NCBI GenBank assembly: GCA_964545855.1
Contig: CAZJHD010000022.1
Span: 1-64,000 of the forward strand
Source: CAZJHD01 sp964545855
Lineage (GTDB): Bacteria > Planctomycetota > UBA1135 > JACQFD01
DNA: 64,000 nt
Direction of reading: 5' to 3'
The notes below the pieces were generated by a model, which made no database searches, was not told the DNA's origin, and saw nothing but the letters and a program-made list of their open reading frames with translations. Both the position numbers and the translations under genes were made by a program. Positions within the stretch are counted from its first letter, which is position 1, and every line of letters begins with the position of its first letter. Shown here piece by piece: positions 17,039 to 25,929 of the stretch.

Positions 17039-18388
17039 ATGCGATCCGCCCGCCCCGACTCTCGATCCACCGCGCCGGCCGAACGTCTCCCGGCCCTCGT
17101 GCGCGAGCTCGGGGAGGCGCGCGCGCGCACCGACGCGATCTTCCGGTGCGTCGCGCCCGAGGCGCTGCGGGAGCGGCCGATCCCCGAGCGGCATCGCCTC
17201 CTCTTCTACCTGGGGCATCTCGAGGCCTTCGACCGCAACCTCCTCCTGAAGCGGCTCCCCGGAGACTGCGCGCCGAACGCTCTGGACGAGCGGCTCGCCT
17301 TCGGCATCGATCCCGTGGAGGGCGACCTCCCGACGGACGCGCCCGAGGACTGGCCCTCGGTCGACGCGATGCGCCGCTACGCCGTCTCCGTGCGCGCCGA
17401 GATCGACGCACGCCTCCGGGGCGGCGCGCCGGACGCGGCCACGGCCCGCGTGCTCGCGGAGGAGCCGCTCCTCGACGCGGTCCTCGAGCACCGCTGGATG
17501 CACGTGGAGACGCTCTTCTACATGCTGCATCGGCTCGATCCCTCGCGGCTCGACGTGCCGCCGCCGCGGGCCGGGAGCGGGCGCGCCGAGCCGGCGACCG
17601 AGCGCGTCGAGATCCCCGCGGGCGCAACCACCCTGGGGGCGCCGGAGGCCGCCGGAGCCGCGTTCGGCTGGGACAACGAGCGGCGCGAGCATCGCGTCGA
17701 GGTGCCTGCCTTCGCGATCGACGCCACGCCCGTCTCGAACGGCGCGATGCTCCGGTTCCTGCGCGACGGCGGCTACCGCGACCGAGCGCTGTGGACCGAC
17801 GACGACTGGTCGTGGCGGGAGCGTGCGAGGATCGAGCGCCCGTCCTTCTGGCGCGAGCACTCGGGACGGACGCTCCTGCGCCGGCTCGGCGGCGACGTGC
17901 CGCTCCCCCTCGACGAGCCGGCCTGGGTGAGCCACGCGGAGGCGCGCGCCTACGCGCGGTCCGCCGGCGCCGAACTCCCGACGGAGGCGCAGTGGCACCG
18001 GGCCGCCTTCGGCGCGCCGTCGGACGTGGAGAGTCCGTTCCCCAGGGGCGACGAGCCCGCGGAGCCGGAGCGCGGAAACTTCGGCCGCCCGTGGCCCGAC
18101 GCGACGCCCGTCGACGCCCACCCGCGCGGCGCCTCCCGCTTCGGCGTGCGCGATCTGGTCGGCAACGGGTGGGAGTGGACCTCGACGCCGTTCGCGCCCT
18201 TCCCGGGCTTCGTGCCGCAGGGCTTCTACCCGGGTTACTCCGCCGACTTCTTCGACGGGCGCCACTGGGTGCTGAAGGGCGGATCTCCCGTCACGGCGCC
18301 GCGGCTCCTCCGCCGCTCGTTCCGCAACTGGTTCCAGCCGCACTACCGCCACGTGTACGCCGCCTTCCGCTGCGTCGGGAGGCGATGA
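17039..18388 (+). CDS. egtB: EgtB-type sulfoxide synthase (ergothioneine)
   Basis: Encodes 449 aa from ATG 17039. It has an N-terminal DinB-like domain and a C-terminal formylglycine-generating-enzyme-like domain. EgtB couples hercynine (trimethylhistidine) to cysteine or gamma-glutamylcysteine with O2 at a non-haem iron. The likely iron ligands are His60 (LGHLEAFDRN) and His151/His155 in HRWMHVETLFYML. The C-terminal domain shows GWDNERREH, LPTEAQWHRAA and VRDLVGNGWEWTSTPFAPFP. It ends in a 4-base overlap with egtD, which settles the pathway. OvoA (ovothiol) and SenA (selenoneine) are relatives; without senB or an OvoA methyltransferase domain, ergothioneine is preferred. Confidence 0.87.
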   Translation: MRSARPDSRSTAPAERLPALVRELGEARARTDAIFRCVAPEALRERPIPERHRLLFYLGHLEAFDRNLLLKRLPGDCAPNALDERLAFGIDPVEGDLPTDAPEDWPSVDAMRRYAVSVRAEIDARLRGGAPDAATARVLAEEPLLDAVLEHRWMHVETLFYMLHRLDPSRLDVPPPRAGSGRAEPATERVEIPAGATTLGAPEAAGAAFGWDNERREHRVEVPAFAIDATPVSNGAMLRFLRDGGYRDRALWTDDDWSWRERARIERPSFWREHSGRTLLRRLGGDVPLPLDEPAWVSHAEARAYARSAGAELPTEAQWHRAAFGAPSDVESPFPRGDEPAEPERGNFGRPWPDATPVDAHPRGASRFGVRDLVGNGWEWTSTPFAPFPGFVPQGFYPGYSADFFDGRHWVLKGGSPVTAPRLLRRSFRNWFQPHYRHVYAAFRCVGRR

Positions 18389-19377
18389 GCGCGATGCCCG
18401 GCGCCGAAGCGATCCCCGTCGATCCGACGCGTCGGCTCGCGGAGGCCGTGCGCGCCGGATTGACGCGACCGGGCCAGAAGGCGCTGCCGCCGGATCTCCT
18501 CTACGACGCGATCGGCTCGGCGCTCTTCGATGCGATCTGCCTGCTGCCGGAGTACGGGCTCACGCGCGCCGGGACGCGCCTGCTGCGGCGGCACGGGGAC
18601 GAGATGGCAGCGCGGTTCCCCGCCGGTCCGCGCGTGATCGAGCTCGGCAGCGGGAGCGGTCGCAAGACGCGCATCCTCCTGGAGTCCCTCGCCGCGCGCG
18701 GAGCCGTCGGCTACGCGCCGATCGACGTCTCGGAAGCGGCGCTCGCCGCCTGCGCGCGGCAGATCGGCGAGGTCCCGGGCCTCACGATCGACCCCATCGC
18801 GGCCGACTACGAGCCGGGTCTCGTGCGCGCCGTCGCGGGACGGCGTCCTGGGCAGTCGGCGCTGGTGCTCTTCCTCGGGAGCACGATCGGCAATCTCCCG
18901 CGCGAGGAGGCGCCGACGTTCCTCCGCAGCATCCGGGAGCGACTGGCACCGGGCGACGGGCTCCTCCTCGCCGCCGATCTCCAGCACGATCCGGAGAGGC
19001 TGATCCTCGCCTACGACGATCCCGCGGGCGTCACGGCGGCCTTCGATCGCAATCTGCTGGCCCGGATCGACCGGGAGCTGGGGGCCGACTTCGATCTCCG
19101 GAGCTACGACCACGAGGCGCGCTGGAACGCGGCGGAGCGTCGCGTCGAGATGCACCTGGTGGCGCGGTCGCGGCAAGTGGTGCGCATCCCGGGCGCCGAC
19201 TGCGTGGTGGAGCTGGAAGCGGGCGAGTCGATCTGGACCGAGTCGAGCGCCAAGTACCACGCGGACGAGGTCGCGGCGCTCGGGCGAACGGCCGGATTCG
19301 ATCTCGCCGCGCAGTGGATCGACGAGGAGTGGCCCTTCGCCCAGACGCTCTTCGCGGTGCCCGGGCGCGCGCCCTGA
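18385..19377 (+). CDS. egtD: L-histidine N-alpha-methyltransferase
   Basis: Encodes 330 aa from ATG 18385. It methylates histidine three times with S-adenosylmethionine to give hercynine, the EgtB substrate. The family opening LPPDLLYDAIGSALFDAI and LLPEYGLTRAG is clear. Next comes the SAM loop VIELGSGSGRKTRILL, then PIDVS and LVLFLGSTIGNLPREEAP, all typical of Methyltransf_33. Length matches EgtD (about 320). The four-base overlap with egtB shows coupling. No egtC or egtE genes are present, so the sulfoxide lyase must be elsewhere. Confidence 0.92.
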   Translation: MSAMPGAEAIPVDPTRRLAEAVRAGLTRPGQKALPPDLLYDAIGSALFDAICLLPEYGLTRAGTRLLRRHGDEMAARFPAGPRVIELGSGSGRKTRILLESLAARGAVGYAPIDVSEAALAACARQIGEVPGLTIDPIAADYEPGLVRAVAGRRPGQSALVLFLGSTIGNLPREEAPTFLRSIRERLAPGDGLLLAADLQHDPERLILAYDDPAGVTAAFDRNLLARIDRELGADFDLRSYDHEARWNAAERRVEMHLVARSRQVVRIPGADCVVELEAGESIWTESSAKYHADEVAALGRTAGFDLAAQWIDEEWPFAQTLFAVPGRAP

Positions 19378-19471
19378 GCGACTGCTCGCGCGCCTGCGCC
19401 CGCCGCACGACGATTCTCGGAACGGGCACCGTTGGGTTGCGGACGCAGGCCGCGATGTGAAGCGGCGAGGC

Positions 19472-21526
19472 TCAGCCCCCCGGGCGCACGCGCGCCTTCT
19501 CCCATTCGAGGCGCGGCGGGATCTCGCGCAGCATCGCCGCCCGGAAGTCCTGGTGCACCGGGAAGAGCTCGGAGCCCTCCGGCACGTGCTTCGTGAGGAG
19601 GTCGAGCGCCTTCTCGAGCTCGTCGTTCCGGTAGTGGTAGAGAGCCACGTCCACCCAAGTGCCGGGCTTGAGGCGGTCGAAGCTCTCGATCGCACGGAGG
19701 ACCTCGGCGATCTCCGCGTCGTCGGGCGGCGCGACCCGCCGATAGACCTCCACCAGGAGATCCTGAGTCGAGTCGAAGGGGTCCTTCCACGGCTCGTAGG
19801 CGTGGGCGAGGGCGAAGTGCTTCCGGAACTCCTCGGGGCGCGATTCGATCCAGAGCCCGATCGACTCGCTGAAGGGGTAGCGCTTCGCCTCTCCCGCATC
19901 GGGTCCGCCGCGGCGTCGGACGAGGAGGACGTGGGTCGCCGCCAGGAGGTCGTAGGGCGAGAAGGCCGCGAACTCGTTCTCGATGGGACGCGCGACGTAG
20001 TACTCGCGCACGGGAGCGATCTCGATGCCGGGATGGAGAGCCTCCGCCAGGTAGCCGAAGGCGGATGCATGCAGCATCTCCTGCGGGGTGCAGGTGAAGA
20101 CGTGCGCGCGTCGCGTGCCCCGGTCGCGGTCGATCGCGTCGAGCGCACGCCGGGGCGACAGATCGCGGGGATCGGGCGGGAGCTTCAGCTTGATGAGCGG
20201 GAGCACGACGCGGCCACGCTCCGGGAGGAACGGCGCCGGCGCGTCGTCCGGCTGGAAGACGCGCAGGTCGAAGGGGCCGATCGCGATCCGCTGCGTCGGC
20301 CGGACGCGGAGGTCGTCGTCGGCGAGCACGTCGAAGGCGGCGCCGAGCCAGCCGAGCACGCCGAGACCGACGAGCGCCGCGACGAAGGGGGCGCGCAGCC
20401 AGGCGAGCGACGACGCGCGCAACTCGAGGAAGGGGATGCGCAGGCCCGTGACGACGAAGGCGACGGTCGCACAGACCGAGGGGAGGAGCGGCCCCACGTA
20501 GCGCGACTCCTTCGTCGGCACGAGCGAGATCGCGAGGTAGGTGCCTCCGAGGAGGAGCAGAAGCCGCAGCCCGTCGAGGGCGCGCGGGAGGTCGACGGGC
20601 GTCGCGCGCGTCCGGCGCAGGGCGAGCCCCAGCAGGAGGAGCACGAGGCACTCGCGGAAGGCGGCCTCGAAGGGAACGGAGGTCTCGAGGTCGAGCGCCT
20701 TCCAGAAGTACGTGAGCGACTCGAAGGAGGTGACCGACGAGCCCGCGTGGAAGATGTCCTGGCGCGCGACATTGATGGTGAAGGCGAGGAAGTCGTTGCC
20801 GCGCAGGATCGCCCAGGGCGCGATCCCCGCGAGGAACAGCGCCCCGCCGAGCGCCACGTTGCGGGCGCGGCGCGCCGCGTCGCCGCGATCCTCGGCCGTC
20901 CGCCATCGGCTCGCGATCGCCGCCAGCAGCACGCCCGGGACCGTGAGCAGCGGGCCGAGGAAGGCGAAGGCGAAGTTCCATTTCACGAGGACTCCGACGG
21001 CCGCCACGGCGCCGAGGGCCGCCGTGGGCGCCCTCCGCCGGAACCCGTCGCTCGCGAGCCAGGCCCACGAGGCCGCCGCCACGCAGGCCATGAGCGGCAC
21101 CTCGAGCATCATCAGATGCTCGAAGATCGCGACGTGCGTGGTCGTGAGAGCGAGCACCGCCGTGAGGAGGCCCGTGCCCGGTCCCCGGAGGCACGCGCCC
21201 ATGCCGTAGCAGCCGATCGCGAGGAGGGCGACGAAGAGCCACTGCGCACGGACGGGTGCGTCGAGGTCCTCCGGCGAGGCGGCGAGGAACGGCGCCGCGA
21301 CCGTCGCGAACAGGGGCGGATGGGGCTCGGGGTGCGCGCGGAAGACGCGCTCGACGAGATCGGGCGTCGGATGGGAGAGGATCCCGGCGATCCGGCTCGA
21401 CGTGGTGAGGTAGCGGATCTGATCGCCCCTCGGGACCCTGTGATCGCGCCGCAGCCACAGATCGATCGCCACCATGTGGGCGACGATCCAGAGCAGGAGC
21501 AGGGCCACCGCGAGTCGTCGGCGCAT
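19472..21526 (-). CDS. ArnT/PMT-like membrane glycosyltransferase
   Basis: Encodes 684 aa from ATG 21526; an in-frame upstream extension is Arg/Pro-rich and unlikely. About ten membrane segments fill residues 1-410. The first outer loop has [14 protein letters not shown], and after the second segment come E-P-H-P-P-L-F, resembling the 'E..HPPL' signature of GT-C enzymes that use polyprenyl-phosphate sugars. The last 270 residues are soluble and end in a TPR-like helical part. It is convergent with egtD. Together with the GT2 gene starting beyond its 5' end it suggests a lipid-linked sugar route: GT2 loads polyprenyl phosphate and this enzyme transfers the sugar. Substrate unknown. Confidence 0.65.
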   Translation of the reverse strand: MRRRLAVALLLLWIVAHMVAIDLWLRRDHRVPRGDQIRYLTTSSRIAGILSHPTPDLVERVFRAHPEPHPPLFATVAAPFLAASPEDLDAPVRAQWLFVALLAIGCYGMGACLRGPGTGLLTAVLALTTTHVAIFEHLMMLEVPLMACVAAASWAWLASDGFRRRAPTAALGAVAAVGVLVKWNFAFAFLGPLLTVPGVLLAAIASRWRTAEDRGDAARRARNVALGGALFLAGIAPWAILRGNDFLAFTINVARQDIFHAGSSVTSFESLTYFWKALDLETSVPFEAAFRECLVLLLLGLALRRTRATPVDLPRALDGLRLLLLLGGTYLAISLVPTKESRYVGPLLPSVCATVAFVVTGLRIPFLELRASSLAWLRAPFVAALVGLGVLGWLGAAFDVLADDDLRVRPTQRIAIGPFDLRVFQPDDAPAPFLPERGRVVLPLIKLKLPPDPRDLSPRRALDAIDRDRGTRRAHVFTCTPQEMLHASAFGYLAEALHPGIEIAPVREYYVARPIENEFAAFSPYDLLAATHVLLVRRRGGPDAGEAKRYPFSESIGLWIESRPEEFRKHFALAHAYEPWKDPFDSTQDLLVEVYRRVAPPDDAEIAEVLRAIESFDRLKPGTWVDVALYHYRNDELEKALDLLTKHVPEGSELFPVHQDFRAAMLREIPPRLEWEKARVRPGG

Positions 21527-21662
21527 GCAGAGGCCATCCTGGCGTCCCTGCGCGCGGGACGAGAACGCCAATCCGAGGTCCGCCGCAGGCGTCCCGAGTC
21601 CGGGGCATCGCGTCGGCGGTCGCCCGACCCGCACGCCCTCCGGCGCGGCTTCGACGGTGCGG

Positions 21663-21668
21663 TATGGT
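21663..21668 (+). promoter_or_regulatory. candidate -10 TATGGT
   Basis: This hexamer contains the ATG at 21664, which makes that ATG an unlikely start and favours a downstream start near 21769 for the GT2 gene. Confidence 0.35.
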
Positions 21669-21768
21669 GGGAACTCCGATCGCGGGCAGGTCGGCTCCGG
21701 CGCGTCGCCGCGAGCGCGGCTCCGCGTGCACTCGTCGCAGCGGAGCCACGCCGGCTTCGCCGATCGCG

Positions 21769-22590
21769 TTGATCCACGGCAAGCGCGTCGTCGTCGTTCT
21801 CCCGGCCTACAACGCCGCGAAGACGCTCGAGCGAACCTACCGCGCCATTCCGCGCGACGTGGTCGACGAGGTCGTGCTCGTGGACGACGCGAGCCACGAC
21901 GAGACCGTGGCGGAGGCCCATCGGCTCGGCATCCCGACGTGCGTGCACGCCGAGAATCGCGGTTACGGAGCGAACCAGAAGACCTGCTACGCCGAGGCGC
22001 TGCGGCGCGGGGCCGACGTCGTCGTGATGCTGCACCCCGACTACCAGTACGAGCCGCGTCTCGCCGGCACGATGGCGGCGCTCGTCGCGAGCGACATCTA
22101 CGACGTGGTCCTCGGCTCGCGGGTCCTCGGCATCTCCGCCCTGAAGTCGGGGATGCCTCCCTGGAAGTACGTCTCGAACCGCGCGCTCACCTTCGTCGAG
22201 AACATCCTCCTGGGGCGCAAGCTCTCGGAGTACCACACGGGCTACCGGGCCTTCTCGAGGCAGGTGATCGAGCGGCTGCCGCTCCTCGAGAACTCCGACG
22301 ACTTCGTGTTCGACAACCAGATGCTCGCCCAGGTGGTCCACTTCGGCTTCCGCATCGGGGAGATCTCCTGCCCCTGCCGCTACGAGCCGGAGTCGTCCTC
22401 GATCAACTTCCGGCGCAGCGTGAAGTACGGTTTCGGAGTGCTCGGGACGGCCGTGCTCTACCGGCTGGCCCGGTGGGGAATCGTTCGCCCGTCGATCTTC
22501 AGCGACGGGGGCCGCAGGGTCGAAACGACGGGGGCCCCCACGGCGACGGGCGTGGCGAGCCGCGGCCCGACGATTCCCGAGCCCGGCTGA
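21769..22590 (+). CDS. GT2 polyprenyl-phosphate glycosyltransferase
   Basis: Encodes 273 aa if started at TTG 21769. An ATG at 21664 adds 35 low-complexity residues but overlaps a -10-like hexamer. The GT-A core is plain: [46 protein letters not shown] and [12 protein letters not shown], where HPDYQ stands for the metal-binding DxD. The [10 protein letters not shown] motif is typical of DPM1-like enzymes that load a sugar onto polyprenyl phosphate. There are no membrane helices at the C-terminus. It is divergent from the ArnT-like gene, its likely partner, and precedes the radical SAM gene. Confidence 0.85.
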   Translation: MIHGKRVVVVLPAYNAAKTLERTYRAIPRDVVDEVVLVDDASHDETVAEAHRLGIPTCVHAENRGYGANQKTCYAEALRRGADVVVMLHPDYQYEPRLAGTMAALVASDIYDVVLGSRVLGISALKSGMPPWKYVSNRALTFVENILLGRKLSEYHTGYRAFSRQVIERLPLLENSDDFVFDNQMLAQVVHFGFRIGEISCPCRYEPESSSINFRRSVKYGFGVLGTAVLYRLARWGIVRPSIFSDGGRRVETTGAPTATGVASRGPTIPEPG

Positions 22591-22631
22591 CTCCGCTCCG
22601 GCCGCGGGAAGCACCTGCAGGCCCGATGGTC

Positions 22632-22637
22632 TAGACT
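22632..22637 (+). promoter_or_regulatory. candidate -10 TAGACT
   Basis: TAGACT lies in the 226-base gap between the GT2 gene and the radical SAM gene. It would give a leader of roughly 175 bases. I see no precursor-peptide gene or riboswitch in that gap. Confidence 0.35.
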
Positions 22638-22817
22638 TCGTGCGGCCTCTCCGAGGCCCTCGGACTCGTCGATCGGAAGCCCCGATGGGGCGCACTCCCC
22701 GATCGCCGATCGTCCGGTCCACCACCGACTTCCGCCACCGAGTCGACTCGACTCACGCATCGATCGGCCGCGTTCGAAATCCGGCGCGCCCGAATCCCGA
22801 CAGCACCGAGGAGCCCC

Positions 22818-24155
22818 GTGTCCACCGTTCAAGCGACCCCTCCCGTCAAGACCTACACGGCCGAAGAGCTGGAGGAGCTCAAGCGCAAGAACGAAGCCCT
22901 CGCGATGGAGGAGCGCCGCACGCGACCCGACGTGGTCAAGGCGTGGCCGCAGTACCTCACCATCATGAACACGTTCAAGTGCGACCTCGAGTGTCCGATG
23001 TGCTTCAAGCAGCTCGACGACGTGTTCAACATGTCGCTGCCGGACATGGACTGGGGCGTGTTCGAGAAGGTGGCGCACGAGGCGTTCCCCTATCTGCGCC
23101 TCATCAACATGACGGTGTCTGGAGAGCCGCTGATCTCCAGGAACATCTTCAAGGAGCTGGAGATGCTCCGCCGGTACCGGGTCAAGACCGACATCACGAC
23201 GAACGGGATGCCGCTCGCTCGGCGCGGACTCCTCGAGGCGCTCCTCCCGGTCTGCCACTCCCTCACGATCTCCTTCGACGCGGCCACCAAGCGGACCTTC
23301 GAGTACATCCGCAAGGGCGCCCATTGGGAGACCGTGCTGAAGAACCTGAAGCTCTTCGACGAGCGCCGGAAGACGATGCCGCCGGAGGAGCGGCCCGTGT
23401 TCCGGATGAACCACATCTACCAGCACGCGAACCTGAAGGAGCTCGTCACGCTGGTGGAGCTCGCCCACGAGATCGGCATCGACTACCTGAGCGTCGAGCA
23501 CGTCTACGTGCACCGCGACTACCAGGACGCGACGTCGCTCCTCCACTACCGCCGGCTCGCGAACGAGATGATCGAGCGGGCCCGCGAGCGCGCCGTGCAG
23601 CTCGGGCTCCAGGGCAAGTTCCCGCCGCTCTACGACGTCTCGGACGGCGTTCCGGACAAGTCCTACGAGCCTCCGTCGGAGGAGTGGCTCGTCGCGGAAG
23701 CGAAGAAGAAGAACCCCACGGCCCAGTTCAAGAACTCGCCTCCGCCTCCCATCGGGCCCCTCACGGCGGCGCGGCAGATGGGATTCACCAAGAACGAGGA
23801 GATCCTCGGCGCGCGCCAGCAGGGCTGGTTCGTCCCGAAGGCCTTCGACTACGGCGTGCCCCAGTTCGGCGAGTCGCTGATCCCCGACGATCAGGTGAAG
23901 TACAACCACTGCCTCTACCCCTGGCGCGAGGCCTTCGTCGCCTGGGACGGACAGGTGGGGCCCTGCTGCTCGCCCGCCCTCTTCGAGGCGGGAGACATGG
24001 GCAACCTGAAGGATCACGCCACCTTCGCGGAGATCTGGAACGGTCCGATCTACCAGCGGCTCCGGAGCTCGATCCGCACGGGCAAGACCTACAAGTTCTG
24101 CCGGCACTGCTACATCGTGAATCCGGAGGATCCGGAGTCGTACAGTCTGACGTGA
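22818..24155 (+). CDS. radical SAM/SPASM-domain protein
   Basis: Encodes 445 aa from GTG 22818, with a GAGGAG ribosome site 4 bases before it. The radical SAM cluster motif is CDLECPMC (Cys55, 59 and 62). It is followed by MTVSGEPL, the GGE-like SAM motif, and ITTNGMPL. The C-terminal SPASM-like region has Cys365, Cys383-384, Cys428 and Cys431, enough for at least one auxiliary 4Fe-4S cluster. Such enzymes modify peptides, sugars or alcohols. No small precursor peptide lies next to it. Its neighbours are a glycosyltransferase, an SGNH hydrolase and a methyltransferase, so a glycan or lipid substrate is as likely as a peptide. Substrate not known. Confidence 0.85.
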   Translation: MSTVQATPPVKTYTAEELEELKRKNEALAMEERRTRPDVVKAWPQYLTIMNTFKCDLECPMCFKQLDDVFNMSLPDMDWGVFEKVAHEAFPYLRLINMTVSGEPLISRNIFKELEMLRRYRVKTDITTNGMPLARRGLLEALLPVCHSLTISFDAATKRTFEYIRKGAHWETVLKNLKLFDERRKTMPPEERPVFRMNHIYQHANLKELVTLVELAHEIGIDYLSVEHVYVHRDYQDATSLLHYRRLANEMIERARERAVQLGLQGKFPPLYDVSDGVPDKSYEPPSEEWLVAEAKKKNPTAQFKNSPPPPIGPLTAARQMGFTKNEEILGARQQGWFVPKAFDYGVPQFGESLIPDDQVKYNHCLYPWREAFVAWDGQVGPCCSPALFEAGDMGNLKDHATFAEIWNGPIYQRLRSSIRTGKTYKFCRHCYIVNPEDPESYSLT

Positions 24156-24165
24156 TCGGCGCGGA

Positions 24166-24180
24166 GGCCCCGACGGGGCC
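24166..24180 (+). promoter_or_regulatory. short hairpin between radical SAM and SGNH genes
   Basis: GGCCCC, a GAC loop and GGGGCC form a perfect 6-bp stem in the 61-base gap. It may attenuate transcription or be chance in GC-rich DNA. Confidence 0.3.
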
Positions 24181-24216
24181 ACGGCCGGAACTCCTCCACG
24201 TCAGAGACGAATCCGA

Positions 24217-25713
24217 GTGACCTCTTCGAAGTCGCTTGCGCTGGTCGCGGGCCTGCTCGCAGCGGGCGTTCTCGCGGGCACCTTCTTCCTCTTCCTGCGG
24301 CCTGGTCTGGGCGGGTTCGATGCGGCGGGAATTCGCGACTACAACGAGTTCCTCGCGCGCGCGATCGGGCCCGGCGAGGGCGGCGCGCCCTGGGGCCTTC
24401 AGCCGGGCTTCGACGGAGGCGACCGGCTCCGCGTCGACTCCCTCGGGCTGCGGTCGCGCGAGCTGTCGCCGAAGAAGTCGCTGCCGCGGATCCTGATCCT
24501 CGGAGACTCCTTCGCCTTCGGCTACGGCCTGCCCGAGGGCGAGCCCTTCGCGCACGTCCTGCAGAAGCGTCTGGAGGGGAAGGCGGAGGTCGCGAACGCG
24601 GGCGTGAGCGGCTTCGAGATCCAGGACAGCGCGAAGCAATTCTTCCGCGTCGTGGACCGGGTCGACCCCGATCTCGTGTTCGTGACCTTCGTCGTGAACG
24701 ACCTCGACGACTCGCGGGCCTTCGACGCAGCGGGGCGCTACGTCCGGGCGCCGCACCTCTCGGAGCTCCCCGAGGGCTTCTTCACGAGCTCCACGAACAT
24801 CCAGCGCATCGCGAGCCTCTCGGGGATGTCGGGAGAGCTCTTCATCCGGTTCCTGCAGCAATTCCCCGGCGGGGATCACCTGCTAGCACTCGGCGTCGGT
24901 CCCTACGCGCGTTCCCGCTGGGCCCGCTTCGCGAGCGAGCTCGGCAGGATCCATGGCGAGGTCGCGCGCCGGGGTGCGCGTCTCGCGCTCTTCGCCTATC
25001 AGCCGCCGGAAGCGGGCGCCAACGCGCGGCTCCTCGAAGTCTGCGGTCCGCTCGGGATCCCCGTGTTCGGCACCGATCCCGCGATCCCGCTCGGTACCTC
25101 CGAGTACCGGCTCGACTGGGATCCGCACCCGAACGCCAAGGCGCACGCGCACTTCGCCGACCGCCTCCTCGGCGCGATCGCCCAAGCCGGGGTCGTGCCC
25201 GGGATCGGTGTCCCGCCCCTGGAGCCCCTCGTCGCGACCCCGGCCCTCGAGCAAGCGTGGAAGAGCGATTACGCGGCGATCGTTCGCAACGGTCTCCATC
25301 CCGAGGTGGTCTTCCTCCCGGAGAGCCGCCGCAGCAACCTCCAGCAGGCGATCGCGGGATTCGAGAACGCGTCGGGTCTCCTCGGGGCGCGCGCCGTCGT
25401 CCTCCTGCATTCGGCGCGCCCGTTCCGGAAGCTCCGGCTGACGGCCTCTCTCGACAGCCCCGGCGAGGCCGCCGCGGCGCGAGAGCTCGAGGTGCGGCTC
25501 GGCGGCTCTCCGGAGGCCCTGCGCATCTCCGTCGGGAAGGAAGCCCTCGAGACCGACCTCGACGTCGATCCGGCGCTCGTCGAGGCGATCGAGCAGGGCA
25601 CGACCTCCTATCTGCTGGAGGTCGACGTCCGCGATCCCATCGTGATCGCGGCGGCGCCGCAGGAGCGCGCCCGAGCCCTCGGTGTCCGGATCCGACGCAT
25701 CGAGGTGTACTGA
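24217..25713 (+). CDS. membrane-anchored SGNH/GDSL hydrolase-like protein
   Basis: Encodes 498 aa from GTG 24217. A hydrophobic N-terminus (about residues 7-27) anchors or exports it. Block I is ILILGDSFAFGYG with Ser98, block III is VVNDLDDSR with the oxyanion Asn, and block V is DWDPHPNAKAH with the catalytic Asp-x-x-His near residue 305. Together these are a complete SGNH set. Relatives de-esterify or O-acetylate surface sugars. The C-terminal 150 residues form a beta-rich domain I cannot name. It follows the radical SAM gene by 61 bases and is probably in the same unit, which suggests work on a modified surface glycan. Confidence 0.75.
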   Translation: MTSSKSLALVAGLLAAGVLAGTFFLFLRPGLGGFDAAGIRDYNEFLARAIGPGEGGAPWGLQPGFDGGDRLRVDSLGLRSRELSPKKSLPRILILGDSFAFGYGLPEGEPFAHVLQKRLEGKAEVANAGVSGFEIQDSAKQFFRVVDRVDPDLVFVTFVVNDLDDSRAFDAAGRYVRAPHLSELPEGFFTSSTNIQRIASLSGMSGELFIRFLQQFPGGDHLLALGVGPYARSRWARFASELGRIHGEVARRGARLALFAYQPPEAGANARLLEVCGPLGIPVFGTDPAIPLGTSEYRLDWDPHPNAKAHAHFADRLLGAIAQAGVVPGIGVPPLEPLVATPALEQAWKSDYAAIVRNGLHPEVVFLPESRRSNLQQAIAGFENASGLLGARAVVLLHSARPFRKLRLTASLDSPGEAAAARELEVRLGGSPEALRISVGKEALETDLDVDPALVEAIEQGTTSYLLEVDVRDPIVIAAAPQERARALGVRIRRIEVY

Positions 25714-25775
25714 GCGACGGTCGCGCGTCGCCGGCGGCCGCTCTCGGCGCGCTTCTCGCGGCCCTCGTCGCGAGG

Positions 25776-25781
25776 TAGTCT
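25776..25781 (+). promoter_or_regulatory. candidate -10 TAGTCT
   Basis: Lies in the 216-base gap before the methyltransferase gene, with no clear -35. It predicts a leader of about 140 bases. Confidence 0.3.
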
Positions 25782-25929
25782 TCGCACCCCCGTACAAGCC
25801 GAGCGCCTCGAGGAGGGTTCGCATCGGGGATGGCCTTCGAACGAAGAACCGAGGAAACAATCGAGGAAGCAAGGGCCCGGTGCGTCACGCCGGGGCTCAC
25901 GGGCGCAGCCCGGAGGATGACCGCGCCGC

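Noticed and set aside
17039..18388. SenA (selenoneine) or OvoA (ovothiol) instead of EgtB
   Set aside because: No senB, senC or C-terminal methyltransferase domain; coupling to egtD favours ergothioneine.
19421..19433. AACGG/CCGTT hairpin as a terminator after egtD
   Set aside because: Only 5 bp and no T-run; too weak to call.
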